Positions 49,240 to 58,090 of a DNA stretch of 64,000 nt are shown here, piece after piece (position 1 is the stretch's first letter; every line of letters starts with the position of its first letter). Below the pieces are notes generated by a model. The model was given only the letters and a program-made list of their open reading frames with translations, had not been told where the DNA came from and made no database searches. The translations under genes and the position numbers were made by a program. The stretch covers positions 372,001-436,000 of the forward strand of contig NZ_JAJAFR010000003.1 of the NCBI RefSeq assembly GCF_020734105.1, given 5' to 3'. This stretch comes from Alkalihalobacillus deserti (GTDB lineage Bacteria > Bacillota > Bacilli > Bacillales > Bacillaceae_D).

Positions 49240-49720
49240 TTAGAATAAGCAAGAACCCTTGTAAACAATAATCAGCGTGATGCGTTTTATAGGATGACGA
49301 TGGATCGCGGCTCTGTAAGTTATTAGCCTAATTCTCTCCGAGGAAAATCGCCGCAGCCTGCGTCGGATAAAGAGAACGGCTATGTCTCACAAATTCAAAG
49401 CTTTTTAATACAAAGTATCTTATCACTCTTTAGTCTCGGGAATCATTTAACGACAATTGAAGCACGGAGAAGCCGACGTTCATTTTCCATAAGGGCATCG
49501 ACCCTGTAAAGGAGCAAAAATCGGCCTCCACCCCTTGAGATATAGAACGAAGGAATGTAAGGGTATAGACCCAGTGTGATATGGGAGGGTAAATCCCAAG
49601 GGCATATGTGGAGATCCTTATGCGGTTATATTGGTTGGAATTTAAAGGGAAATGAATGTTTTCCTCTGTTCCCCACACCCTCCTGTTACCATATTTGTAC
49701 ATTTATGAAAATTCCTCCGT
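49240..49720. other. Unexplained, hairpin-rich GC-richer segment
   Basis: About 480 bp of non-coding-looking sequence that is more GC-rich than its surroundings and contains repeated short motifs (GGGCATCGACCC, GGTATAGACCC, GGGAGGGTAAATCCC, CCAAGGGCATATG). A 90-aa open frame on the - strand (49430-49702) has no ribosome binding site and is not convincing as a protein. It resembles mobile-element border DNA or a structured RNA remnant, but I cannot identify it. It marks the right edge of the UbiA cassette island. Confidence 0.4.
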
Positions 49721-49804
49721 TTCCTTTCATGTGTCAAAAATGAAATCTTGAGAAAACAAGAGTAAATAAGAGAAAACATTAATTTATAGTGAGAGGAAAT
49801 GATC

Positions 49805-50368
49805 ATGAAAACATTTACTACGAGTGGAATTAGAAATAGCTCATTTTTAAATTAGTTAGTTGAAGGAATGAAAGATGAATTCTCAAAGAAAGGATTTCGA
49901 TACTTTTCTGAACCAATTGATAATATTCGACTTGTTTTAAATTTTATTGAAAAAGAGCAGTGTAGACCATTTAGACGTAAAGCCCAAGCCACATTTGTAG
50001 TATCGATCCTTGAAACTACTGGAAAGGTAGAAAATGTTTTCAAAGAAGCTTATCCATATTTAATTCGTTCTATATCCAATCAGTTACTGTTTATTAACCA
50101 TGATCATGATGGAACAACATTCTACTTTCTAACTCCTGAGCAAGGGTGCTATCAAATTTCATACCGAGAAGGTGATGATGAAACACAACTCTTTCATCAA
50201 ATCTATCAACGCTTAGAACAGCTGGCCTCAGCACAATTAGTTATTGATAACAATTTTGAGGTTGATTTGCCTAGCGATCTTTGGAATGGTGATGAAGTTA
50301 CATATAAGTTGAGTGAATTTCATTTGGAACAGATAAAAAACAGACTCCCATTGGGGAATTTAAAGTAA
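49805..50368 (+). pseudogene. Hypothetical protein with an early in-frame stop
   Basis: A gene-like start ATG 49805 (GAGAGGAAATGATC upstream) gives MKTFTTSGIRNSSFLN then TAG at 49853-49855, after which the same frame runs on as LVEGMKDEFSKKGFRYFSE... to 50368. If CAG was replaced by TAG, the original product was 187 aa. Translation could also begin at ATG 49868 (166 aa, no good ribosome binding site). The rest looks like an intact soluble alpha/beta protein (NIRLVLNFIEKEQCRPFRRKAQATFVVSI, LPSDLWNGDEV) of unknown family. It precedes an L,D-transpeptidase remnant. Confidence 0.55.
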
Positions 50369-50581
50369 TTTATAAAGCCAAAAACTGGGGGGGATTTGGA
50401 ACAAGATGGTTAGGTCTAAATGTTCCTTGGGGAACCTTTGGACTACATGGAACAAACCCTCGTTATTAGGAGAAAAGGTTAGCGGTGGTTGTATTAGAAT
50501 GCAAAACTAATTTAAAAAACCGATAATTCCCTTTTTTGAATATGTATCAAAAGTTAAAATAATGCTTTTTAGAATGATTTA
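50369..50581 (+). pseudogene. L,D-transpeptidase (YkuD) C-terminal remnant
   Basis: Frames spell GGFGTRWLGLNVPWGTFGLHGTN, the lead-in of the YkuD catalytic domain, then after a shift GEKVSGGCIRMQN, where the usual S-H-G-C-I-R-M active-site motif has lost its His, and IIPFFEYVSKVKIMLFRMI to a stop. Only the last part of the domain is left and it is frameshifted. Confidence 0.7.
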
Positions 50582-50582
50582 G

Positions 50583-50774
50583 ATGATCTTCCACAGAGGA
50601 ATTTTTCCACATGAAATGGAAAGTAATAAGAAAATTGTAGAGGGATCAATGGATGACGAAAGATGGGATGGATGGTTTAAAATATTAAGTGAAGAGGACA
50701 TAAAAGCTGTTCTAATAGAGGATTTTGGAGATACGGTTGAGGGTACTTTGATTACTTTGAAAGAGAACGCGTAA
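50583..50774 (+). CDS. Small acidic hypothetical protein (63 aa)
   Basis: Open frame with Bacillus-like codon use and an acidic product (MDDERWDGWFKILSEEDIKAVLIEDFGDTVEG). The ribosome binding site is weak, and it starts directly after the transpeptidase remnant, so it could itself be the end of a decayed gene. The following 240 bp contain another short open stretch (TFAITGANLNIPSTMFAELL..., ending at 50976) without a proper start. No function can be suggested. Confidence 0.35.
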   Translation: MIFHRGIFPHEMESNKKIVEGSMDDERWDGWFKILSEEDIKAVLIEDFGDTVEGTLITLKENA

Positions 50775-51025
50775 ACAGGCTTCTTCCAGCTAACCTAAGG
50801 CAAATTTATTAAAAGAATGTTAAGGTAGAGACGGAGAAATTTCTGGATGACTACTCAGATATGAGGCGGACATTTGCTATTACTGGGGCGAATTTAAATA
50901 TACCTAGTACTATGTTTGCTGAGTTATTAATAAAAGGTAAAACAATGGTTGATGAGATGTTAGAGGAAGAGGAGTAACACTGACTTTAAACCATTTTTTA
51001 ACGTTAGAAGGGAGGAGGATTGTAC

Positions 51026-52216
51026 ATGGCAAACAAGACAAAAATCTTTTTGAGTTCAGTAGGGCAAAGTTCTCTGGATGCAATCAGACAAGATTTGTTT
51101 ACGGGATTAAAAGAAATGGGTCATGATCCATTAAGATTTGAAGATAATTTTGGCCCTTGGGGAAGAGATGCGATCGAGCGATGTTTGCAGAAAGTAGAAG
51201 AAAGTGACATTTATTTGCTGATAGTCTCAGATAAAATGGGGACTTACTTAGAACATGAACAGAGGACCGTTACGCATTTAGAATTTGAGAAAGCTTTCCA
51301 GACAGATAAACAAGTACTTGTCTTTGTTGAAGAACAAGTGAAAAGCAAATTTTTTAGCTTGTTAAGGTCTCCTATGGAAACTAGGATATTTGAGTGGGAA
51401 CAAACTCATAGGAATGAGCCTGATTTCTACCTAGACATTGTTAAGAATGTCATTGACCAAGATTTGTTGCCAAAAGAGAAGGATTCTATAACGTATATAG
51501 ATGATTATATTTGGGCATTTTTGTATGACATTATGTATAAAGGTTATTATTTAGAATCGATATCTTTGGCTCGTTCTCCGTTAGATACGATTAAAGAATA
51601 TTTAAGTGAAATGCTAAAAATGGGATCCCAATATCTAGCGATTGAAAAGGATATCATTACCAACGCCAAAGCCTCTGATGAATTATGGGGGTTAAAACAA
51701 ATTACATTTGATTTTATTGATTTATTAAAAGACGGCGAGATTACTAATTGGAGAAAATTCCTTGCCACACTTAAATATCATATGGTCGGACATCCCATTA
51801 TAAAACATGAGGGTACATACATGCAGTACGAAATTGGGAGTTATGGAAATTGTAAAGCTTTAACCCTTTATCGAAAAGAAAACGATCAGTTAAAGTTAAT
51901 TGAAGGTGAAGGATTGTTTGATCATAAAAATAATTCCTATGATTTAACGGATAAGACTTCGTATGTGGTTGAAACGTATAATAACGAAGGCAAAAATCTT
52001 TTTTATCGGGAAGATAAGCAATTACTGTATTATACGGTGAAGGCAAATGACTTTGTCTTATGTTTTCATTATCCGCTTGATTCTTCCTGGAATAAAGAGA
52101 AAGTGAAACAGTTACATGATGAAGTATTTGGTGCTATAATGAATAGACAAGATGAACAATATCGTGATTTTGCCATTAAATTATTAGGAGGGCTCAAACA
52201 TGACAAGGAATCATGA
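51026..52216 (+). CDS. DUF4062-type protein (TIR-like fold), possible defence component
   Basis: 396 aa. The N-terminal 110 residues (TKIFLSSVGQSSLDAIRQDLFTGLKEMGHDPLRFEDNFGPWGRDAIERCLQKVEESDIYLLIVSDKMG) match the DUF4062 domain, a flavodoxin/TIR-like fold seen at the N-terminus of many multi-domain prokaryotic conflict and signalling proteins. The remaining 280 residues form no domain I recognise; they look soluble and mixed alpha/beta. ATG 51026 lies 7 nt after GGAGGAGG; a TTG at 51020 overlaps that site and is rejected. Its 3' end overlaps a small gene by 17 nt. Location among mobile-element debris suits an accessory defence gene (inference). Confidence 0.75.
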   Translation: MANKTKIFLSSVGQSSLDAIRQDLFTGLKEMGHDPLRFEDNFGPWGRDAIERCLQKVEESDIYLLIVSDKMGTYLEHEQRTVTHLEFEKAFQTDKQVLVFVEEQVKSKFFSLLRSPMETRIFEWEQTHRNEPDFYLDIVKNVIDQDLLPKEKDSITYIDDYIWAFLYDIMYKGYYLESISLARSPLDTIKEYLSEMLKMGSQYLAIEKDIITNAKASDELWGLKQITFDFIDLLKDGEITNWRKFLATLKYHMVGHPIIKHEGTYMQYEIGSYGNCKALTLYRKENDQLKLIEGEGLFDHKNNSYDLTDKTSYVVETYNNEGKNLFYREDKQLLYYTVKANDFVLCFHYPLDSSWNKEKVKQLHDEVFGAIMNRQDEQYRDFAIKLLGGLKHDKES

Positions 52217-52376
52217 ACGTTTTGAAAATGATGATGTGATCCTAGTAGCTACAGCCCCTAGAGACACAAGCGAACGCCGGAATAACGAGCGAATGTCTCA
52301 AATCCAAAGATCAAGCCGTAAAGTCTTGAGTAAAGTGAGAAAAGTGAATGAAAGTAGAATTTTTAAGCATAGATAA
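52200..52376 (+). CDS. Small basic protein overlapping the DUF4062 gene (58 aa)
   Basis: ATG at 52200 sits 8 nt after GGAGG, inside the end of the DUF4062 gene. The product begins MTRNHERFENDDVILVATAP and ends in a strongly basic, Arg/Lys/Ser-rich tail (SSRKVLSKVRKVNESRIFKHR). No membrane segment or Cys. The tight overlap implies cotranslation and functional linkage with the DUF4062 protein. Not present as a long frame, so easily missed. Family unknown. Confidence 0.65.
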   Translation: MTRNHERFENDDVILVATAPRDTSERRNNERMSQIQRSSRKVLSKVRKVNESRIFKHR

Positions 52377-52433
52377 TATAGAAATTATTATACGTACCCA
52401 TTAGAAGTCAACAACTTGAATAATAATATATTT

Positions 52434-52465
52434 AGAGGATGAAATCAAATTTGATTTCATCCTCT
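52434..52465. terminator. 32-bp perfect palindrome after the DUF4062 pair
   Basis: AGAGGATGAAATCAAA immediately followed by its exact complement. Would form a very stable hairpin 58 nt after the small gene. No long T run follows (TCAAATTT), so a processing or operator role is possible as well as termination. Confidence 0.6.
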
Positions 52466-52789
52466 TCAAATTTAATTAACGTTTGCTAAAATAAATTTAA
52501 CAATTAATTCCATAATATTCTTTGTGGTAATGGCTTCTAGACATTCGACTATAACAAAGAATAAGCTGTTTTTCTTGTTTAAAAGGACTCGTTATCTTTT
52601 GGATTTTTTGTCTTCATCTGAACTTTTTTTATCATTTTGACCATACGTTAGAATGAAAAAGGGTTAAAAAGGATGACTATAGTTATGATGGAATCCTTCT
52701 TAACCTTATCAAATTAACTAAAATGCATGACAGTAAACTAAATCACACTCAAATTTCCTCCTCCATCAGATGAAAGTAATGTTGCAATA

Positions 52790-53100
52790 AGGATCACAAA
52801 ACCCTTGGTACATTAAACTTTATCGAAAGGGGAAGGCTAAAAAATAGCAAATAAAAAATATCTGGGTTATAACAAGTTTCTCATTAATTCATTAAATTTA
52901 ATAAAAGTTTTTTCTATCCATTTATTGGAATTTATTGTGTGTGGATACGTGTGGCCGAGACGCTGTTGAATCTCTTTAATTCCTATACCAACTTCAATAA
53001 GAAGGGAGGTATGGTGTGCCGATAAGAGTGTGGAGTTAGGTCTCGGATAATGCCTACTATCTTCATAAATACCATTGAGGTCGGTTCTTCCATTCATATT
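52790..53100 (-). pseudogene. Integrase 3'-end remnant (third copy)
   Basis: The - strand from 53097 contains VGIGIKEIQQRLGHT...TINSNKWIEKTFIKFNELMRNLL, the end of the recombinase family seen at 14195 (GVGIKEIQQRLGHTNVDTT), preceded by unrelated or shifted codons. The catalytic Tyr region is lost. The adjoining 52805-52855 segment (CCTTGGTACAT, AAAGGGGAAGGCT) matches that next to the remnant at 33200. Confidence 0.75.
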
Positions 53101-53156
53101 CGTATTTCCCCTAGCTTGGACATGAAATTATTTGGTTTTAAATTCTTCATAAAATT

Positions 53157-53262
53157 GCAATGTTTTAAGTCGATCCGAGTGGTCTTCTCGGATAGACGCG
53201 CAGTGAGTGAAGCCATTGCAACTCCGCATTACGAGAGAGGATACTAAAGGTTGAAAAAGGCA
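53157..53262 (-). repeat. Inverted second copy of the MITE-like core
   Basis: Reverse complement of 35041-35133 with a few mismatches: it includes AAGTCGATCCGAGTGG, CTCGGATAGACGCGCAGTG and GCCATTGCAACTCCGCATTACGAG. The outer inverted repeats are missing here. Together with the integrase end next to it this marks old element insertion. Confidence 0.75.
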
Positions 53263-53478
53263 TTTGTTTTTTCAAACATAGTTACTACTCCACTATGATG
53301 GGCTTGGTCAACTACTCTTTTCACGATTCAAACAAACACAACTGGGAAGGGGATGTTGGTATGGGACTAAACAACAATGGAAATGCTTTAATGATGTTGA
53401 TGGTCCAGCACACGGTTCGCCCCACAATCAGGAAACATTAGTTCCCGATGATGAAAAAAGGTAAAAGGTGGGCTTCTT

Positions 53479-54216
53479 TTGTTACATTATTATCGTAAAG
53501 GTATAGGTGAACCGCTTATTTTAATACACGGTTTTTTAAGTACAAACCGTGTATATGATCAAGTTATTTCATATTTAACAAATAAATATGATGTAATTGC
53601 TATAGATTTACCAGGTCATGGGAAATCTCCGTTAACAAATGAAAAAACGGTCTATGACTATGCGAAAAAAATAATTGGTTTACTGACATCATTACAAATA
53701 AAAAATGCTACTTGGGTAGGTCACTCCATTGGTGGTTATATTACAATGGCAGCTGTAGAAAAATATCCAGAATACGTAAAAAGGGCTGCCTTTCTCTATT
53801 CTTCTCCTGTAGCTGATACGAAGAAGGAAAAGCAAGAACGAGACCAACATGTTGTTACGATAAAAACCAAAGGCTTAGATGCATTTATTAAAGAACGAAT
53901 TCCTCTTTATTTTGCCTTTTACCCTGATCCAAAAGATTTAGAAGAAGCTTATAGGCATGCTGAACTAACAACAACTGAAGGTGCAATTGTAGCTACATAT
54001 GCAATGAAGGAACGTCCGGACCAAGTCAATATGGTCAATCAAACACAAATCCCCCTCTTTTTTTTAGAAGGAAAAAAAGATTTATTAGAAAAACCTTTTC
54101 ATTCATCAACCCCTTTAATTACAAAGGCGATGACAGATACTTCTCATATGGGGATGTTTGATAACCCAGAGCAATTTATCAATAAGCTGCAAAGATGGCT
54201 TGTAAAAACATATTAA
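53479..54216 (+). CDS. alpha/beta-Hydrolase
   Basis: 245 aa. LILIHGFLSTNRVYDQVI (oxyanion region), IDLPGHGKS, the nucleophile elbow WVGHSIGGYIT, and the late His in TDTSHMGMFDNPEQF define an alpha/beta-hydrolase of the esterase/lactonase group. No signal peptide. TTG start at 53479 follows AAAAGGTGGGC. Substrate cannot be told. Confidence 0.88.
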   Translation: MLHYYRKGIGEPLILIHGFLSTNRVYDQVISYLTNKYDVIAIDLPGHGKSPLTNEKTVYDYAKKIIGLLTSLQIKNATWVGHSIGGYITMAAVEKYPEYVKRAAFLYSSPVADTKKEKQERDQHVVTIKTKGLDAFIKERIPLYFAFYPDPKDLEEAYRHAELTTTEGAIVATYAMKERPDQVNMVNQTQIPLFFLEGKKDLLEKPFHSSTPLITKAMTDTSHMGMFDNPEQFINKLQRWLVKTY

Positions 54217-54791
54217 TATGTTCGTGTATTTTTAATAAGCGATAGCATTAACCTTGTTTAGGGAATATATCAAGGATTGTAATTGACTATATCTAAATCT
54301 CAACTACATTTGTATAAAAGGTAAAGGGCGAACGATTAATTCTCCCTTATTATTATATAAAATGCTCAGGAAAAGTATTTATGAGTAAACAACTCCGCTG
54401 TCGAGTGGCGAGTGCTTGAGTAGCCAACGTTTGATTTGGCACACTTATCGAATTAAGGTGGACATAATTATTTGCATAAACAGACGCTTGACTTGTTAGG
54501 CTTCACACGATGAATCAAGAACGAAGCCCTTGATTGAAAACTTTAGATATTTTTATATCTATTGGAATGCCTCTATTTTTGACTTATTTTCAATTTTGTT
54601 TATTATTCATTCAAATGAAAGAAATATATGTATCACATTGAGATTTGATATTGTTGAAATGGTAACTAAATAGATAATCTCACTTAAACTAAAGACAAAG
54701 GTCTTTCAAGGACTACAAAAAAAATATGTATATCTAACACAATAGATGCTATCCTTAAAGAGGAGAAATATAGAGTAAGGGAGTTTTCAAA
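54217..54791. other. Intergenic region before the desaturase gene
   Basis: About 570 bp with no gene seen. The stretch 54600-54780 presumably holds the desaturase promoter; AGTAAGGGAG at 54775-54784 is its ribosome binding site. A cold-response leader is possible, but no structure is convincing. Confidence 0.45.
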
Positions 54792-55685
54792 TTGTTAACT
54801 AACCACTTAGATTTTCGATTAGAAGCTAAAATTAAAGAAATATATGAGGAGCACAAAATTCGCTCTGCAAAAGTAGATTGGGGTTATTACGAGTTCTTAC
54901 CATGGGATAAAGCTCAAGATTTCAGAAGATTACCATGGGATAAAAGCCAAGTCACTCTCCCTAGTAGTTTGATTACCGCTGTTGAAACAGCCTTACTTAC
55001 TGAAGTGAATTTACCTTGGTTTACTTCTCACTTGGAACAAACATTTAAAGGTAGTTTATCTGTTATCACTGACTTTGTTCGTACTTGGACAGCAGAAGAA
55101 GATCAACATTCTAATCTTCTTGAAAATTATTTAATTATTACTCGAAACGTAGACCCTAAGCGATTACACGAACTTCACAAACAAACTGTTGAGGGTGGAT
55201 GGTCACCTGATTTCCATACCCCATTTGAAACAATGGTATACACAACACTTCAAGAACTTGCGACTATGGTATTTTACAACAACGTAGCCAAAGTTGCTGG
55301 TCCGCACGATAAAGATTTATCTACTCTTTTAAGAAGATTGGCTAAAGATGAAATATTACACTATGCATTCTATCGAGACGTAGTAAAGTTCCATTTACAA
55401 ATAGAACCAAATTATTGTTACTATTTAGGTTATGTTATAAGAAATTTCCAAATGCCAGGAACAGTAATGCCTGATTTTGAAGACAGAATGAGTATTATTG
55501 CAAAAGAGGCGAATTATGGTCCTCTTGAGTATTTTGACCAAGTATTAGATGTTATTGTTGAGTATTGGGAGTTGGAAAAATTAAGACCAATTGCTCCTGA
55601 AGCGGAGAAAGCTCGCGTAGATATTATTTCTTATCGTGACCGATTAAAAAAAGTACGAGACCGATTAGCTAGAAATAAAAAATAG
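54792..55685 (+). CDS. Acyl-ACP desaturase (DesA/stearoyl-ACP Delta9 desaturase family)
   Basis: Soluble di-iron enzyme introducing a double bond into acyl-ACP. The two metal-binding motifs are EEDQHSN (EExxH, near residue 108) and DEILHYAFY (DExxH, near residue 195); LPWDKSQVTLP, TEVNLPWFTSH and VRTWTAEEDQHSNLL match plant and mycobacterial DesA proteins. 297 aa. Bacilli usually desaturate membrane lipids with the integral-membrane Des, so this soluble, actinobacterial-type enzyme is unusual. TTG start 54792, 8 nt after AAGGGAG. Single gene followed by hairpins. Confidence 0.88.
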   Translation: MLTNHLDFRLEAKIKEIYEEHKIRSAKVDWGYYEFLPWDKAQDFRRLPWDKSQVTLPSSLITAVETALLTEVNLPWFTSHLEQTFKGSLSVITDFVRTWTAEEDQHSNLLENYLIITRNVDPKRLHELHKQTVEGGWSPDFHTPFETMVYTTLQELATMVFYNNVAKVAGPHDKDLSTLLRRLAKDEILHYAFYRDVVKFHLQIEPNYCYYLGYVIRNFQMPGTVMPDFEDRMSIIAKEANYGPLEYFDQVLDVIVEYWELEKLRPIAPEAEKARVDIISYRDRLKKVRDRLARNKK

Positions 55686-55798
55686 TTTTAAAAAAGGACA
55701 AGCGTTTTGGATTGTCCTTTCGCTGTGAATGTTACTTAACCCCAACATATTTTCCAACGGGGCTTCATCTAGATGTTGTACCATTTGCTAAGTTTATA

Positions 55799-55842
55799 AA
55801 TCAAAGGCATGGGTACTTTATAAAGTTTCCATGCCTTTGATT
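55799..55842. terminator. Hairpin between convergent genes
   Basis: 14-bp perfect stem AATCAAAGGCATGG / CCATGCCTTTGATT with a 16-nt loop, between the desaturase (+) and deacetylase (-) genes; T tracts are weak. A smaller hairpin AAAGGACAA / TTGTCCTTT lies at 55693-55720, right after the desaturase gene. Confidence 0.7.
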
Positions 55843-55896
55843 AATTATCGTAAACTTGTTTTATTGACAACCTTTTATTATGATCACTATGGACAA

Positions 55897-57000
55897 CTAA
55901 GAATGTTCTTCTACAGTTTGCTTAGCTAATAATGTTTGTAACGTTACAAATTTATAGCCTTTTTTCTGTAGGTCATCAATAATTCTTGGTAGTGCCTCTA
56001 CTGATCCGTCTAAAAGTCGACCATATTGGAAATTGTGTTGTAAGATAATCCCTCCAGGAGAAATATCGCGGTTAACTATCTCCAGAATATCATCTGCAGG
56101 TAGTCCACTCCAATCTAGAGTATCAACAGACCACAAAATGTTCCGCATTCCCATTTTATTTAAAATGACCTTATCGGCTTTGGTCATCGCACCATAAGGA
56201 GGTCTAAATAAATCCGGTTTTTTTCCAACAACCTTTTGCAATTCCTGTTGGGTTGATTGTATTTCTTCTTGTATCCTCGATGACCACTTTTTTCTTAGAT
56301 CTGGATGATGCCATGTGTGGTTTCCAATGCCGTGACCTTCATTAACTATACGCTTCATTATCTCTGGGTAAGTGGTAATTTCCCGACCAACAACAAAAAA
56401 CGTTGCCGGTACTCCTTTTTCTTTTAGGATATCAAGAATCATAGGGGTATAATGGTTTTCTGGGCCGTCATCAAAAGTTAAAGCAACAAGCATAGATGAT
56501 GTATCCACTTTGTTCAATTCATTAGGCTGTATGTGAATATTAGTCGTAATAAATGTTCTTTTTACTTTTGGATCATATTTTACATTCATACCTAATTTTT
56601 TAACTACATCAATTAACGGAATAAATGGTTCCCCATTAAATTCAATCGTTTCCGTTGAAAGAGAACCTCTTTTCCATGTGCCCGTGACTCTGTCGAAGTC
56701 ATCTGTAAAGTCTTTTTCTACTGGTAGTGCAAACATTCGTTCTTTTGATTGGAATACAACCGAACGATATTCCTCGTTCCAATCCACTAAAGTACCTGTA
56801 TGCTTCAAAAAGATAGCTGGTACAAGTAAATGTCCCTCTCTCATAATAAACCTTGTATTTACTGCCTCACCATCAATAAAAATCGGCGCTTCCGAAAGCT
56901 GCGATTCTTGAGCATAAACATTTGTATATGTACAAGTGAAGAGAAGCAAGAGAAGCATGATACAAATATAAATTTGCTGTTGTATGGCACCTTTTTTCAT
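55897..57000 (-). CDS. Polysaccharide deacetylase (NodB/CE4) with copper-amine-oxidase-like N-terminal domain
   Basis: 367 aa. Signal peptide (IYICIMLLLLLFTCTYTNVYA), then an N-terminal domain (about 40-160; FIDGEAVNTRFIMREGHLLVPAIFL, GEPFIPLIDVVKKLGM) of the copper-amine-oxidase-N/stalk type common in Firmicute wall proteins, then the CE4 domain with TFDDGPENH (Asp pair), HTWHHPD (metal His), RPPYG and DTLDWSG plus ILQHN. Predicted extracellular deacetylation of peptidoglycan or another GlcNAc polymer, possibly in spores. ATG 57000 chosen since AAGGAGATGG is 8-9 nt upstream; ATG 57009 falls within that site. Confidence 0.92.
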   Translation of the reverse strand: MKKGAIQQQIYICIMLLLLLFTCTYTNVYAQESQLSEAPIFIDGEAVNTRFIMREGHLLVPAIFLKHTGTLVDWNEEYRSVVFQSKERMFALPVEKDFTDDFDRVTGTWKRGSLSTETIEFNGEPFIPLIDVVKKLGMNVKYDPKVKRTFITTNIHIQPNELNKVDTSSMLVALTFDDGPENHYTPMILDILKEKGVPATFFVVGREITTYPEIMKRIVNEGHGIGNHTWHHPDLRKKWSSRIQEEIQSTQQELQKVVGKKPDLFRPPYGAMTKADKVILNKMGMRNILWSVDTLDWSGLPADDILEIVNRDISPGGIILQHNFQYGRLLDGSVEALPRIIDDLQKKGYKFVTLQTLLAKQTVEEHS

Positions 57001-57656
57001 GATTTCCATCTCCTTATTTCCGAGTTAAATCTTAGATGTAGAACAATATTAAAGTGTGTCAATTTGATAATAAATATAACTTTTTATTGTTTTTGTCGTA
57101 AACTAATCAAAATTAGGTACCAAAACTTTATTACAACCTAAATTACACTTCGGTAAGAATTCATAAAGCGTGTTAAAAGGAAGTTTTCAATATGCTATGG
57201 CATAATATCAAAAGAAAGGAAACAGGCTTTCTATCAGTCTTACTCGCGAAAAAAAACCTGAATCGTTTAAAACAAACCCAACGAAAAAAGAAATTGTGTA
57301 TGCCTATTTCACTAAAATAGCATAAATTAGAAGCAATCATTTATGTTATTCTTGATCCAATTGAATTTGTGAAGAACAGCCTAAATATTTTTGATATTAC
57401 TCAATATATAATGATAGAAAGTTTGTAGTAAGTAGTTTGTTTTGACCTAATTCGAAAAGCTTTAGGAAACGCCTTAAATGGCAAACAAAAAAAGGAGTAC
57501 ATAGAATTGGTCGATCATCTTTCCCAATACAAATTATCTTTTAATACTAGATTAATTTACTCGTATTTGTTAGAAATTAAGCATTGCATTGTTGGAAGCA
57601 ACAAGATTTGACCATTAAATGCCCAAGTTGCCATAGTATGAAAAATAGAAGGACAA
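57001..57656. other. Intergenic region with possible gene remnants
   Basis: About 650 bp. Short open pieces are found (for example 57590-57660 encodes WKQQDLTIKCPSCHSMKN, a Cys-x2-Cys ribbon-like end), but no complete gene or initiation site. Probably decayed DNA upstream of the small ORF at 57657. Confidence 0.4.
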
Positions 57657-57872
57657 ATGGTTAGTTTAGATGAGAATGAATTTGTTGTTATGGTTAATGA
57701 TTATTTAACGGAAGAAGAAAAACAACATTTTATAAGACCTGAAAAAATAGAAGGTTATCGAATCATGTTCGAAGAAAATACTCGCTTTTTCGATGAAAAC
57801 AACAATGAACTACGATTAGAAGAAGCCTATCCATCGTTTCATACAAAGATATGGGTTAAGGGGGAGTTTTGA
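57657..57872 (+). CDS. Small hypothetical protein (71 aa)
   Basis: ATG 57657 after AGAAGGAC. Acidic soluble protein (NDYLTEEEKQHFIRPEKIEGYRIMFEENTRFFDENNNELRLEEAYPSFHTKIWVKGEF) with no recognised domain. A terminator-like hairpin lies 140 bp downstream, giving it a plausible transcription unit. Could be the intact end of a longer, broken gene. Confidence 0.5.
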   Translation: MVSLDENEFVVMVNDYLTEEEKQHFIRPEKIEGYRIMFEENTRFFDENNNELRLEEAYPSFHTKIWVKGEF

Positions 57873-58011
57873 TTCTCATGTTACTGAAATAAAGGAAGAA
57901 GTTGACGAAGACCTACTTCAAAATCTTCCCACTTATCTTACAGTAAAAGTAAAAATTTGTACGAATCTCAATGTCATTCATAACATTGAGAAACAAAACT
58001 ATTCGTCAAAT

Positions 58012-58042
58012 AAGACCTGGAATACAATTATTCCAGGTCTTT
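58012..58042 (+). terminator. Terminator hairpin
   Basis: 13-bp perfect stem AAGACCTGGAATA / TATTCCAGGTCTT with loop CAAT, followed by TTC. Also preceded by CTCAATGT / ACATTGAG (57967-57990). Confidence 0.7.
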
Positions 58043-58090
58043 CGATAATAATTGGAAGAATGGTAGTGATGATTTATTGAAATATCCCTA

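Noticed and set aside
49430..49702. 90-aa open frame on the - strand
   Set aside because: No ribosome binding site and no recognisable family; the region looks like non-coding element DNA.
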